Source of the DNA: Rhinopithecus roxellana
Taxonomy: Eukaryota; Chordata; Mammalia; Primates; Cercopithecidae
NCBI RefSeq assembly: GCF_007565055.1
Contig: NC_044568.1
Coordinates: 20,638,620-20,702,619, forward strand
DNA: 64,000 nt
Reading direction: 5' to 3'
Program-made: the position numbers and the translations under genes
In this document: positions 25,396 to 36,112 of the stretch, piece after piece
How the letters are laid out: each line of letters opens with the position of its first letter
How positions within the stretch are numbered: the first letter of the stretch is position 1
The notes under the pieces: model-generated
What the model was told of the DNA's origin: nothing
Seen by the model: the letters and a program-made list of their open reading frames with translations, nothing else
The model's database searches: none

Positions 25396-25396
25396 T

Positions 25397-25690
25397 TTCT
25401 TTTTCTTTTTGAGACAGAGTCTCGCTCTGTTGCCCAGGCTGGAGTGCAGTGGCCTGATCTCAGCTCACTGCAACCTCCGCTTCCCACGCTCAAGCAATTC
25501 TCCCGCCTCCGCTTCCTGAGTAGCTGGGACTACAGGTGCGTGCCACCATGCCTGGCTAATTTTTGTATTTTTTGTTAGAGATGGGGTTTCACCATGTTGG
25601 CCAGGCTGGTCTAGAACTCCTGACCTCAAGTGATCAGGCCTCAGCCTCCCAAAGTGCTGGGATTGCCAGCGTGAGCCACTGCACCCAGCC
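25397..25690 (-). mobile_element. AluS-type SINE
   Basis: Complete reverse Alu of moderate divergence with a small internal deletion ('gatcaggcctcagcc'). Confidence 0.93.
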
Positions 25691-26047
25691 CAGGGGCCCA
25701 GTTTCTATCGAATGCTCCTAACAGTCCCATGAGACCTTTTCACAGGGCCAGAAACTGAGGCAGGCAGGCAGGGAGGCCCAGTGCTACCCCAACAGCCGGA
25801 TGTGCGGTCTCGGGAAGTTTGCCACATCTCTGGCCTCAGTCTCCTCCTCTCGACAGCAGGAGGACAGCGCCTCACAGGGCTGCCATGTGGAATCCAAGGA
25901 AAGACGCAAAAAGAGCTGTGGTGTAAACGCAGGGAATGGCAGTGTCAAAACCTGGAAGGGAGGAGTGAGGAACAATGCGCACCCCCCTCACCCCCGCCAC
26001 AGCAGGACTGACGTTTCCCCCTCTGCAGCCCTTCCAGCCCCCCTCAC

Positions 26048-26168
26048 AGCCCACCCCTCTCCCTCTCTCTCTCCCCTTCTCTCTTCCTGTCTCTTCTTTC
26101 TCTCTTCTCTCCCTCTCTTCTCTCCTTCTCTCTCCCTCTCTCCTTCTCTCTCTCTCTCCCTCCCCTCC
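26048..26168 (+). repeat. Polypyrimidine (CT-rich) tract
   Basis: About 120 bp in which the plus strand is almost entirely C and T, with (CT)n and CCCTCT runs. In the JPH3 sense it is a purine tract. Long homopurine-homopyrimidine tracts with mirror symmetry can form triplex DNA. Confidence 0.92.
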
Positions 26169-26169
26169 C

Positions 26170-27270
26170 ACCTCTCTGCTAACCACACCCCCATCCAGGC
26201 TCAAATGCTCCTTCCCTTTGCTCCTGTCACTCTGGCCCAGGACACCATGACCCTGCTCCTATGGGTGTCTCCTGGTCACTGTCTCTGCAGCGCCTCCACA
26301 CTGGCCTCTGCTGCACTCTTCCACACAGGAATGCACCATAAACCTACTCAGGATGGGTCTCTGCAGTGTGGACACGGCCACTCGGGCTCAGTCTATGCTG
26401 GGATCCCAGTCCCCACTGCTGGCCCAAGGGACCCCAGAGCCCAGGTGACTCCCACACTTCTCCCTCCCTCCCGTGCAGTACTGTGGGCTGGGCCCTCCAT
26501 TTCCCAGAGGGTTTACCTCCTGGCTCTTGTTTCTCTTAACAACCGGATTGGCTCTGGGCAGACCCAAGGGTGAAGTGTGAGGGCCCCTTGGGCTCCTTGT
26601 GTGCTGGGTCCCAGGGTGGTCCTGTTCCTTCTGCCCCTGGTGCTCACAGATGCTCCTCCTGACATCTGGAAGGCCCCACGGTTCCTCCCTGACCCGCTCA
26701 CCAGCCTCACTCCCCAGAAGGCATCTCCAGCCCCTCCTTGAGCCCCATCTGTGCCCCGCCCCATCCTTGCCCGGCAGGGAGTTGTGCAGGGCTGACTGAC
26801 AGGTCCCACTCCCCCAACCAAGAAGTCCGAGGGCTCTTTGTTCACCACTGTCCTCGGCCAGCTTGTTGCCTGGGACACAGTCGGCACTCGATAGATAGTT
26901 GTGTGGCCCAACATTCCCCCAGACTCCGTGGCTCCTCCCTCTGCCTGCAGCCGTTGTGGTATCCGAGGACCGGAGCTGGTGAGCAGAGCTGGATAGCGAC
27001 AGCCGGACCCCAGACCCCTCCAAGCCACAGACTGTGTGATCCTGGCTCTGTCCTGTCGCCGCTTACCGAGCACCTACTGTGTGCATGGCACCGTGCCTGG
27101 TACTCTGGAGCCAAGACAGACACCCAGCGCAGTTTATCTCAAGAAGTCCAACCTCCAACAGAGCAGTCAGCCTGCAGCTGGGCGGGCGGGGGTGCAGCGG
27201 AGTCGGGGGGTCACAGGGGTGTCTACAGCCTACGAAAATGTCACAACTCAACAGTAAGAAGACAAATAAT
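26170..27270. other. Single-copy intron segment
   Basis: No recognised exon or transposon in about 1.1 kb. Overlapping open frames on both strands are attributed to GC content. Confidence 0.5.
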
Positions 27271-27271
27271 C

Positions 27272-27812
27272 CTTCTTTTTTTTCTCTCTCTCTTAAGACA
27301 ATGTCTCGGCCGGGGGCGGTGGCTCAAGCCTGTAATCCCAGCACTTTGGGAGGCCGAGACGGGCAGATCACAAGGTCAGGAGATCGAGACCATCCTGACT
27401 AACATGGTGAAACCCCGTCTCTACTAAAAAAATACAAAAAACTAGCCAGGCGAGGTGGCGGGCGCCTGTAGTCCCAGCTACTCGGGAGGCTGAGGCAGGA
27501 GAATGGCGTAAACCCGGGAGGCGGAGCTTGCAGTGAGCTGAGATCGGGCCACTGCACTCCAGCCTGGGTGACAGAGCAAGACTCCGTCTCCAAAAAAAAA
27601 AAAAAAAGACAATGTCTCGCTCTGTCACTCAGGCGGCTGGAATGCAGTGGCATGATCACAGCTTACTGCATCCTTGATTTCCTGGGCTCAAGTGATACAC
27701 CTGCCTCAGCCTTCCTCATAGCTAGGACTATAGGCACCACCATGCCCAGATAATTTTTTGCGTTTTTTATAGAAATGGGGTTTTACCATGTTGCCCAGGC
27801 TGAAACCCAAGC
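27272..27812 (-). mobile_element. AluJ split by a young monkey AluY
   Basis: The reverse AluJ head (27272-27307) and body (27619-27812) are separated by a forward AluYRa-type insertion. The body has 'gatttcctgggctcaagtg' typical of the J group. It ends at a C run (about 27809-27822) abutting another Alu. Confidence 0.85.
27308..27605 (+). mobile_element. AluY, cercopithecid AluYRa-type, perfect TSD
   Basis: Low-divergence Alu with 'ctcaagcctgtaatccc', 'aaactagccaggcgaggtgg' and 'gcgtaaacccgggagg'. It has a perfect 13-bp duplication aagacaatgtctc at 27295-27307 and 27606-27618, taken from the head of the older AluJ. Confidence 0.96.
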
Positions 27813-27822
27813 CCCCCCCCCC

Positions 27823-28101
27823 CTTTTTTTTTGAGACAGAGTCTTACTCTGTTGCCCAGGCTGGAGTGCAGTGACGCAATCCCAGCTCACTGCAACCTCT
27901 GCCTCCCAGGTTCAAGTGATTCTCCTGCCTCAGCCTCTGAGTAGCTGTGCACGCCACCATGCCCAGCTAATTTTTGCATTTTTAGTAGAGATGGGTTTTT
28001 GCCATGTTGGTCAGGCTGGTCTCGAACTCCTGGCCTCAGGAGACCCGCCCACCTCAGCCTCCCAAAGTGCTGCAATTACAGGTGTGAGCACTATGCCCCG
28101 A
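27823..28101 (-). mobile_element. AluS-type SINE
   Basis: Reverse Alu following a C/T run, with small deletions around 'cagcctctgagtagctgtgcac'. Third member of this Alu cluster. Confidence 0.92.
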
Positions 28102-28102
28102 C

Positions 28103-28250
28103 TGAAATAACCCAATTTTTAAAGGGTCAAGGATCTGAACAGACATTGCTCCAAAGATGTACCCATGCCCGACAAGCACATAGAGAGACTCAGCACCAGC
28201 TACCAGGAAATCCATCTCAGAAGTGGCTGCAACCAAAAAGACAGGTGATG
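28103..28250 (+). mobile_element. L1M ORF2-tail fossil
   Basis: 'aaataacccaatttttaaa', 'aggatctgaacagacattgc' and 'tccaaagatgtacccatg' are typical of the old L1 ORF2 end. Confidence 0.7.
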
Positions 28251-28732
28251 ACAGGTGCAGATGAGGATGCAGAGACACCGGAGCCCCCATGCTGCTGGCA
28301 GGAACGAGTAAACGGTGCAGCCAGGTGGAAAAAGGCTGGGGTGGAGTTAGTGCCACATGACTGTCACTGTCTCCCAGACCTGAGCTACACTGTCTCTAAA
28401 ATCGGCACGGCACATGTACGCACCTGGCCTCACGGGGTTGTAGGACAGCAGGGACGATGGCCAATGGCCTAAGGGATGAGGTATTTGCCACAAGGCCAGG
28501 CACAGGCCAGTGTGGCATCTCATCCTGCCTTTGCTCCTGTTCCCGGCGCGTCCACACCCTCCTCCCCAAGCTACTGCCTGGCCTCCCTCCCTCCTTTTCC
28601 CTCCTCCTCCTCCTCTGCCCAATTCTCGAGTCCTGGGGCTCCCCTAGGCTCCAACCTGCTCATTTCTCCCCTCCCACTTTCTGTTTTCTTTAAATAACAT
28701 TTTTTGCCTTATTTCCAAGTTTTCTTATTTAT
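28251..28732. other. Intron segment, possibly more diverged L1M then single copy
   Basis: The first 80 bp may continue the L1M fossil. The remainder, C/T-rich around 28560-28620, is unassigned. Confidence 0.45.
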
Positions 28733-29030
28733 TGATTTATTTATTTTTGAGACAGGGTCTCATTATGTCGCCCAGGCTGGAATGCAGTGGCCTAATTTCA
28801 GTTCACTGCAACTTGCATCTCCCGGGCTGAAGCAATTCTCCCACCTCAGCCTCCGGAGTGGCTGAGACTACAGGTGCAGGCTACCATGCCCCAGCTAATT
28901 TTTGTATTTTTTGTAGAGACAGGGTTTCATTATGATGCCCAGACTGGTCTCAAACTTCTGAACTCAAGTGATCTGCCCACCTCAGCCTCCCAAAGTGCTG
29001 GGATTGCAGGCATGAGCCACCGTGCCCAGC
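28733..29030 (-). mobile_element. AluJ-type SINE
   Basis: Diverged full-length reverse Alu with a (TTTA)-rich head. Confidence 0.92.
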
Positions 29031-29409
29031 CACTCCCCTCCCAGTATTCAATGCCACCGGGATTGGGAGATGCCCCACCCCTTCCACCCAGACACACCAT
29101 CCCCACCATGGACACACGCCTGCCCCGGCTGTGCACAGCTTCTCTGCTGAGCATGTTTCATAGGGCGACTCTCAGCCCCTGCACCTGCTCCTCCTCCAAA
29201 TCCCCTCAAAGACAGGACCACCCAGCCCCAGACCCCTGGCCTCTGCCCTACCGTGCAGCCTCCCATCTCCACAGCACCCACCAGACCCAGCCACTATCTC
29301 TACTCCTCGGACACAGGCACCCCTCCCTAGAGGTGGCATCCCTCCCACGACCCCCCGTTTCCTCTCTGGCCCCTCTTTTCCCTGTCCTCACAGCACCAGA
29401 GTGACCACC

Positions 29410-29640
29410 TGAACTCAGCCATACAACTCCCACATGGTCCAGCACCAGTACTCCTGGCATCCACTGTGGAGAAGCGAAGACGTCTGTGCACAGAAAAACC
29501 TGGACCTGAGAGCTGGCAGCAGCTTTTTAAATTCACAACATCCCACGCTGGAGACACCCCGGATGCCCTTCAAAGGACAGATGGTTAAACAAACTGGTCC
29601 ATCCACACCGTGGGACACTGCCCAGCAATAAGGAGGAAAG
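29410..29640 (+). mobile_element. L1M ORF2-tail/3'UTR fossil, first part
   Basis: Old L1M sequence ('acaactcccacatggtcc', 'ggatgcccttcaaaggacag', 'gtgggacactgcccagc') interrupted by a reverse Alu. It resumes at 29970-30350 with 'gtgattccgtttacagagc' and the A-rich end. Confidence 0.78.
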
Positions 29641-29645
29641 GACTA

Positions 29646-29966
29646 TTTTATTTGTTTTTTTGTTTGTTTGTTTGTCTGTTTTTTGAGACGGAGTCTCACT
29701 CTGTCACCCAGGCTGGAATGCAATGGCATGATCTTGACTCACTGCAACCCCTGTCTCCCAGGTTCAAGTGATTCTCCTGCCTCAGCCTCCTGAGTAGCTG
29801 TGATTACAGGTGCACACCACTGCACCGGGCTAATTTTATATATTTAGTAAAGACAGGGGTTTCACCACGTTGGCCAGGCTGGTCTCGAACTCCTGACCTC
29901 AGGTGATCCACCCGCCTCGGCCTCCCAAAGTGCTGGGATTACAGGGGTGAGCCATCCAGCCCAGCC
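29646..29966 (-). mobile_element. AluS-type SINE
   Basis: Complete reverse Alu with a (TTTG)n-rich head, inserted in the L1M fossil. Confidence 0.93.
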
Positions 29967-29969
29967 TGG

Positions 29970-30350
29970 AACAAACTGTTAATATAGGCAACACATGCAA
30001 GAATCTCCAGCAAATGAGGCTGAGTGACAAAAGCCAGGCCCAAAGATGATGAACTGTGTGATTCCGTTTACAGAGCATTTTGGAAACGACAAAACTGAAA
30101 GAATGGAGAACAGCTCAGAGGCTGCCAGGCGGGGGCAGTGGGTGTGGCTACAAAAGGGCAACACAAGGGGCCCTGGGGCGCGGGTGCTCCCCATCCTGAC
30201 CGTGTCCATGTCAATATCCAGTTCCGACATGCCATCAGTTCACAGGATGCTACCTCGGGGGAGACCAGACGAGGGAGACACTGGATCTCTGATCTATTCC
30301 TCACCACTGCCTGGGAATCTACAGTGATCTCAAAATAAAAAGTGTAATTA
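29970..30350 (+). mobile_element. L1M 3'-end fossil, second part
   Basis: Continuation of the split L1M element, ending at 'cagtgatctcaaaataaaaag', where an AluY has inserted beside the A-rich end. Confidence 0.75.
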
Positions 30351-30366
30351 CAGAAATACAAAACCT

Positions 30367-30687
30367 GACTGGGCGCGGTGGCTCACGCCTGTAATCCCAG
30401 CACTTTGGGAGGCCGAGGAGGGCGGATCACGAGGTCAGGAGATCGAGACCATCCTGGCTAACACGGTGAAACCCCGTCTCTACTAAAAATACAAAAAATT
30501 AGCTGGGCATGGTGGCGGGCACCTGTAGTCCCAGCTACTCGGGAGGCTGAGGCAGGAGAATGGCGTGAACCCGGGAGGCGGAGCTTGCAGTGAGCCGAGA
30601 TTGTGCCACTGCACTCCAGCCTGGGCGACAGAGCGAGACTCTGTCTCAAAAAAACAAAACAAACAAACAAAACACACACACACAAAA
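30367..30687 (+). mobile_element. AluY SINE
   Basis: Low-divergence classical AluY with a tail evolved into aacaaa and (AC)n. Near-perfect flanking duplication acaaaacctga / acaaaaccaga. Confidence 0.94.
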
Positions 30688-30689
30688 CC

Positions 30690-31240
30690 AGATTGTGTTG
30701 CTGTTCTGCTTAAATCAGATGTCCTTCCCAGGCCCTAGACAAAATTCAAAGTCCTCCAACCCTGGGGCCTGGAAGCTCTCTGTGCTCAGACCCCGTGCCC
30801 TTCTCCCAACTGCAGCAGCCAGAGGGCTCTCTGAACACCAAGCGGGCTCTGGCCATGGCACCCCTGCATGCGCCGTCTCCCTCCTGCAGGCTCTTCCTCC
30901 CTCTCTCCACACTGCTGGCCCCTCCCGTCCCTCAGAGCTTGGCTGATTGACCACTCATTGATCCATCCAGCCATGACTTCCGGAGCTCTCCTCTGCTGTC
31001 GGGTGCTGCGCCCGGGGATGACCCCGACAGACCTGGTCTCTGCCCCCACCTGCCTCCCCTAGCAATGCCTCCTCTGCTTGTTTCCAGAAGCAGAGAAAGG
31101 AAGGTGACTATGGCTTCTCAAGGGGCGGTCCCAGCACCACCTGCATTGAACAGCCCTGGCTATGTGATCCTCCCAGGCATTTCCGGGCTCCCTTCTGGGC
31201 AGCCTAGGTCAGGGAGGCCGGGTCAGGCGACCCAGATGTA
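30690..31240. other. Intron segment with possible L2 similarity
   Basis: C/T-rich text such as 'aaagtcctccaaccctggggcc' resembles L2-type fossils but is too diverged to assign. No exon supported. Confidence 0.4.
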
Positions 31241-31249
31241 CACAGAGTT

Positions 31250-31380
31250 TGAGACTCGTGACTGGAGTTATGGAGTCGCTGCTCCATCACTTCCCACTTC
31301 CGTTGCCTCTCTGAGTCTGTTTCCCATCTGGAAAATGGGGGAGACATGCTTTCCTCACAAGGAGACGAAACAAATGAACA
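31250..31380 (+). mobile_element. MIR SINE
   Basis: Forward MIR core 'cctctctgagtctgtttccc' and 'atctggaaaatgggggaga'. Confidence 0.7.
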
Positions 31381-31769
31381 GGGAAAGCTCCAGTGCCCGG
31401 CCCCACTCTCTGGGCAGGAAAGAACCACAGCAGCCGTCACTCAAGTCCATGCCGAGCTGGCGGAGAAGGGCCCAGGACAAGAAAGAAGCGTCTGGACATC
31501 TCACACTGCCTGGATGCTGACCCCAAGGGCACAGGGCCTCCGGGACGGGGCAAGGTGAAAGACCAGCTCTGCCTGGGTCTACTCCAGCCCAAGCCTCCAC
31601 CAGGCCTGTAGGAATCTGTTGAATCCAGACTATTTTTTCACTCATTGTGCAAACTGAGATCAATCTGGGCACACTTAGGCCCCAGGGAGGATGGACAGGC
31701 TCTTATCTGGGGATCTGTGGATGGGTCTTCAGGAACCCGTGAACCCTCAGGAGAGCCACCAACCCTCAC

Positions 31770-32590
31770 GTGTGCAGGGACCAGCGTTTACCCTGGGAGG
31801 GGACGCGCGGCTCCTGTGTGCAGGGACCAGTGTTTACCCTGGGAGGGGATGCATAGCTCCTCATGTGTGCAGGGACCAGCATTTATCCTGGGAGGGGATG
31901 CGCAGCTCCTTGTGTGTGCAGGGACCAGCGTTTACCCTGGGAGGGGACGCGTAACTCCTCATGTGTGCAGGGACCAGCATTTATCCTGGGAGGGGACGCG
32001 TGGCTCCTCGTGTGTGCAGGGACCAGTGTTTACCCTGGGAGGGGATGCGTAGCTCCTAATGTGTGCAGGGACCAGCATTTATCCTGGGAGGGGATGCGCA
32101 GCTCCTTGTGTGTCCAGGGACCAGCGTTTACCCTGGGAGGGGACGGGTAACTCATCGTGTGTGCAGGGACCAGCATTTATCCTGGGAGGGGACGCGCGGC
32201 TCCTCATGTGTGCAGGGACCAGCATTTATCCTGGGAGGGGACGCGTGGCTCCTCGTGTGTGCAGGGACCAGTGTTTACCCTGGGAGGGGACGCGTAGCTC
32301 CTAATGTGTGCAGGGACCAGCATTTATCCTGGGAGGGGATGCGTGGCTCCTCGTGTATGCAGGGACCAGTGTTTACCCTGGGAGGGGATGCATAGCTCCT
32401 AATGTGTGCAGGGACCAGCATTTATCCTGGGAGGGGATGCGCAGCTCCTTGTGTGTGCAGGGACCAGCGTTTACCCTGGGAGGGGACGCGTAACTCATCG
32501 TGTGTGCAGGGACCAGCATTTATCCTGGGAGGGGACGCGTGGCTCCTCGTGTGTGCAGGGACCAGTGTTTACCCTGGGAGGGGATGCAGA
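31770..32590 (+). repeat. 49-bp minisatellite, 17 units, four-unit higher-order pattern
   Basis: The core gcagggaccag recurs at an exact 49-bp spacing (first unit 46 bp), 17 times. Two main unit types alternate (gtttaccctgggagg and catttatcctgggagg). Secondary variants repeat every four units (196 bp): units 2-5, 6-8 plus 10, and 13-16. Because 49 is not a multiple of three, overlapping frames stay open and yield repetitive Cys/Gly-rich pseudo-peptides. Confidence 0.97.
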
Positions 32591-32659
32591 GCTCTGTGTC
32601 CACACCACACTGGCAGTCCCCCAAGTTTACAAATTGCTGGGCAAAACTCTGCCCCTGCT

Positions 32660-32965
32660 TCACTGTGAGACCTGGGGCAGGGCCCCTTCCTTGGTGGGCC
32701 TCAGTTTCCTCATCTATAAAGCAAGGGGGCCCCTGGAATGCCCCCTTTCCATCACGAAAGGCATCTTGGGGCACTGGAAACAATTCTGCAGCCAGAAACA
32801 ACTTTGCAGTGGTGTGAACTCAACAAATGTAACCCCGTGAGCCTTACCTTTCCCGTCTTTTAAATGGGACCAGGATGCCTTATCTCAAAGCATTATCTTA
32901 AGGAATGAAAGACATAACGTCTATGACAAAATGCCCAGCACAATACTTGGAACAAAACAGATGTT
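32660..32965 (+). mobile_element. MIR SINE(s)
   Basis: Forward MIR-like 'ggcctcagtttcctcatctataaagc', then 'aaatgcccagcacaatacttgg'. Probably two diverged copies. Confidence 0.65.
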
Positions 32966-33114
32966 TTAGAAAGAAAAAGTGTTTTGCTTTCAAAGGAATT
33001 CCCTGGCATTGCAGTTCTAAGTTATCAGACACAGTCAGCCCTCTATAGCTTCAGGTTGCAAGTCCACACATTCAAGCAACTGCAGATCAAAAATATATTT
33101 AAAAACAACACAAT

Positions 33115-33437
33115 AGGCTGGGGCCAGTGGCTCACACCTGTAATCCCAGCACTTTGGGAGGCTGAGGTGGGCGGATCACTTGAGGTCAGGAGTTCAAGAC
33201 CAGCCTGGCCAATATGGTAAAACCCCATCTCTATTAAAATACAAAAATTAGCCGGGCGTGGTGGTAGGCGCCTGTAATCCCAGCTACTCGGGAGGCAGAG
33301 GCAGGAGAATGGCTTGAACCCAGGAGGCAGAGGCTGCAGTGAGCCGAGATCGCGCTACTGCATTCCAGCCTGGGTGACAAAGTGAGACTCCATCTCAGAA
33401 AAAAAGAATAACAAAATAAATAAATAAATAAAAGAAT
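33115..33437 (+). mobile_element. AluS-type SINE with perfect TSD
   Basis: Complete Alu with an aaataaata tail. Perfect 14-bp duplication aaaaacaacacaat at 33101-33114 and 33438-33451 inside the MER2 element. Confidence 0.95.
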
Positions 33438-33613
33438 AAAAACAACACAATCAAAATAACTGTACAACAATTAAAATAATACAAAAAAACCCAACATGGT
33501 ATAATTATTCACATAGCATTTAGGTAGTATTAGGCATTATAAGTAATGTAGAGATGACTGAAAGTGTATGGGCGGATGTGTGTAGGTCATGTGCAAATAC
33601 TATACCATTTTCT

Positions 33614-33923
33614 TTTTTTCTTTTTTTTTTTTTTTTTTTTTTGAGACACAGTCTTACTCTGTCACCCAGGCTGGAGTGCAGCGGTGTGATCTCAGCTCAC
33701 TGCAAGCTCCACCTCCCGGGTTCACACCATTCTCCTGCCTCAGCCTCCCGAGTAGCTGGGACTACGGCGCCCACCACCACGCCCGGCTAATTTTTTGTAT
33801 TGTTTTAGTAGAGACGAGGTTTCACCATGTTAGCCAGAATGGTCTCGATCTCCTGACCTCATGATTCACCTGCCTCGGCCTCCCAAAGTGCTGGGATTAC
33901 AGGCGTGAGCCACCGTGCCTGGC
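33614..33923 (-). mobile_element. AluY SINE with perfect TSD
   Basis: Reverse AluY with a long poly-T head. Perfect 14-bp duplication ctataccattttct at 33600-33613 and 33924-33937. Confidence 0.95.
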
Positions 33924-34059
33924 CTATACCATTTTCTATGAAGGACTTGAGCATTTGAGGATTTCAGTATTTACAGGGGGTCCTAGAACGAATCCCCTGA
34001 AGATGCCAAGGGACAACCGTATGGGCTTTGCAGCACTTTCCAACCGACATCTGGAAGAC

Positions 34060-34240
34060 ACTGTAGTGAGTAGAATCGTGTCCCCCAAAAGATATGCCTG
34101 GGTCCAAACCCCCAGCACTTTATTTGGAAAAAGAATCTCTGCAGATGTAATTAAGTTAGGGACCTTGAGATGAGATCATTCTGGATTTAGGCTGGACCCT
34201 AAATCCAATGACAGGTGTCCTTGTAAGAAACAGAAGAGGA
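34060..34240 (+). mobile_element. MaLR (MLT1-like) LTR, 5' part
   Basis: 'gtgagtagaatcgtgtccccc', 'gcagatgtaattaagttagg' and 'aaatccaatgacaggtgtcc' are MaLR LTR sequence, cut by an Alu at 34241. The following part appears at 34541-34614 and again at 35021-35091. Confidence 0.75.
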
Positions 34241-34540
34241 GACTAGGTGCAGTGGCTCGCACCTGTAATCCCAGCACTTTGGGAGGCCGAGGCAGGCAGA
34301 TCACTTGAGGCCAGGAGTTCGACACCAGCCTGGCCAACATGGTGAAACCCTATCTCTACTAAAAGTACAAAAATTAGCTGGGCATGGTGGCAGGTACCCG
34401 TAATCCCGGCTACTTGGGAGGCCAAGGCAAGAGTATTGCTTGAACCCGGGAGGCGGAGGCTACAGTGAGCCGAGATCGTGCCACTGCACTCCAGCCTAAG
34501 CGACAAAGCAAGACTGTCAAAGAAAGAAAGAGAGAAAGAG
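34241..34540 (+). mobile_element. AluS-type SINE (copy A of a tandem array)
   Basis: Complete Alu ending 'cagcctaagcgacaaagc' followed by an AAAG/GAGA tail. It shares the unusual 3' end with the next Alu. Confidence 0.92.
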
Positions 34541-35091
34541 GAGAGGACACAGACACAGAGGAGAAGGCCACAAGATCACAAAGAAACAGAGCAGCATCTA
34601 TCCTTATAGAAATCGGCTGGGCATGGTGGCTCATGCCTGTAATCCCTGCACTTTGGGAGGCCAAGATGGGCAGATCACCTGAGGCTGTGAGTTCGAGACC
34701 AACCTGGCCAATGTGGTGAAACTCTGTCTCTACTAAAAGTATAAAAATTAGCCAGGCATGGCGGCATGTACCTGTAATCCCAGCTACTTGAGAGGCTGAG
34801 GCAAAAGAATTGCTTGAACCTGGGAAGCAGAGGCTGCAGTGAGCTGAGATCGTGCCATTGCACTCCAGCCTAAGTGACAAAGCAAGACTGTCTCAAAAGA
34901 AAGAAGGAAGGAAGGAAGCGAGAGAGGGAGGCAGGGAGGAAGGGAAAGAAAAGGAAAGAAAAGGAAAGGAGAAGAAAGGAAAGGAAAGGAAAGGAAACAG
35001 AAAAGAAAAGAAAGAGGAAGAGAGGACACAGACACAGAGGAGAAGGCCACAAAATCACAAAGAAAAAGAGCAGCACTATCATTATAGAAAT
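34541..35091 (+). repeat. 479-bp tandem duplication of Alu tail, GA tract and LTR piece
   Basis: The LTR-derived block from gaggacacagacacagagga to 'ttatagaaat' occurs at about 34543-34613 and again at about 35022-35091, exactly 479 bp apart and nearly identical. Each copy is preceded by an Alu 3' end with the rare 'cctaag(c/t)gacaaagc' variant and a purine microsatellite. Confidence 0.9.
34615..35020 (+). mobile_element. AluS-type SINE (copy B) with expanded GGAAA/GAAA tail
   Basis: Alu body 34615-34898. The tail has grown into about 120 bp of pure purine sequence (AAGG, GGAAA, AAAGA units), a polymorphism-prone microsatellite. Confidence 0.92.
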
Positions 35092-35100
35092 GTAGGTACT

Positions 35101-35389
35101 GGCCAGGTGCGGTGGCTCACGCCTGCAATCCAAGCACTTTGGGAGGCCAAGGCAGACGGATCACCTGAGATTGTGAGTTTGAGACCAGCCTGACCAACAT
35201 GGTGAAACCCTGTCTCTACTAAAAATACAAAAAAAAAATAGCAAGGCCTGTGGTGGGCGCCTGTAATCCCAGCTATTCAGGAGGCTGAGGTACAAGAATC
35301 TCTTGAACCTGGGAGGCAGAGAGAGGTTGCAGTGAGCCAAGATCATGCCACTGTACTCCAGCCTGGGTGACAGAACAAGACTCCATCTC

Positions 35390-35420
<31 letters not shown>

Positions 35421-35423
35421 AAG
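35101..35423 (+). mobile_element. AluS-type SINE (copy C)
   Basis: Complete Alu with GAAAA tail. Imperfect duplication agaaatgtaggta / agaaacgtaggta shows an ordinary retroposition event next to the duplicated block. Confidence 0.93.
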
Positions 35424-35737
35424 AAAGAAACGTAGGTATTGTGCTTAGAAATTTTCCAGTCTATTTTAATGTACTATATTAATTTCATGAACCATTTGAC
35501 TCAGAGTTTGAAAAACTCTACCTACAGCTGCAACTCTAGGCCCTGCTTGCTGTGACCAAATTCTCAGGCCGAGGCCCCAACCTTAAAGTTTCCAGTGTCA
35601 GTAGTCTTGGATGGACCCTGGCATGGGTCAGTTATCAAAGGTCCCAAGAGATGTCCAGCTACAGATGCTCCAGAGGAGTGGTCCTCAACCTGCACTGAAC
35701 CTTAGAATCACCTGGAATGTTTAAAAAAGAATCCCAG

Positions 35738-36036
35738 GCCAGGCGCAGTTGCTCACACCTGTAATCCCAGCACTTCAGGAGGCCAAGGTGGGTGGATCGC
35801 TTGAGCTCAGGAGTTTGAGACCAGTCTGGGAAACATGAAAAAACCCTGTCTCTACAAAAAATACAAAAATTAGCTGGGCGCAGGGGTGCATGCCTGCAGT
35901 CCTAGCTACTCAGGAGGCTGAGGTGGGAGGATGGCTTGAGCCCAGGAGGCACAGGTTGCAGTGAGCCACGATCACACTATTGCACTTCAGGATGACAGAC
36001 AGAGCCAGACCCTGTCTCAAAAAAATTAAAATAAAC
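35738..36036 (+). mobile_element. AluJ-type SINE with TSD
   Basis: Diverged Alu flanked by agaatccca at 35729-35737 and 36037-36045. Confidence 0.93.
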
Positions 36037-36112
36037 AGAATCCCAATGCCCAGACTGTACCCAGAGGACCTCAATCAGCACCTATGGGTGGGGTCCGGGC
36101 AACTGCATTTTC

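Larger units (their letters stand above)
33030..34020. mobile_element. MER2-like Tigger DNA transposon split by two Alus
   Basis: Left end cagtcagccctctatagc (about 33032) and right end gccaagggacaaccgt (about 34010) are inverted versions of each other. Interior 'aggcattataagtaatg' and 'gacttgagcatttgagg' fit MER2. Alus occupy 33115-33437 and 33614-33923. Confidence 0.75.

Noticed and set aside
31770..32590. CRISPR-like regular repeat array
   Set aside because: Units are contiguous 49-bp near-identical copies with no unique spacers, and the genome is primate.
31645..32840. Cys/Gly-rich repetitive proteins across the 49-bp array
   Set aside because: Frames stay open simply because the repeat unit lacks stops in several phases. 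No start context, splice sites or unique sequence supports a gene.
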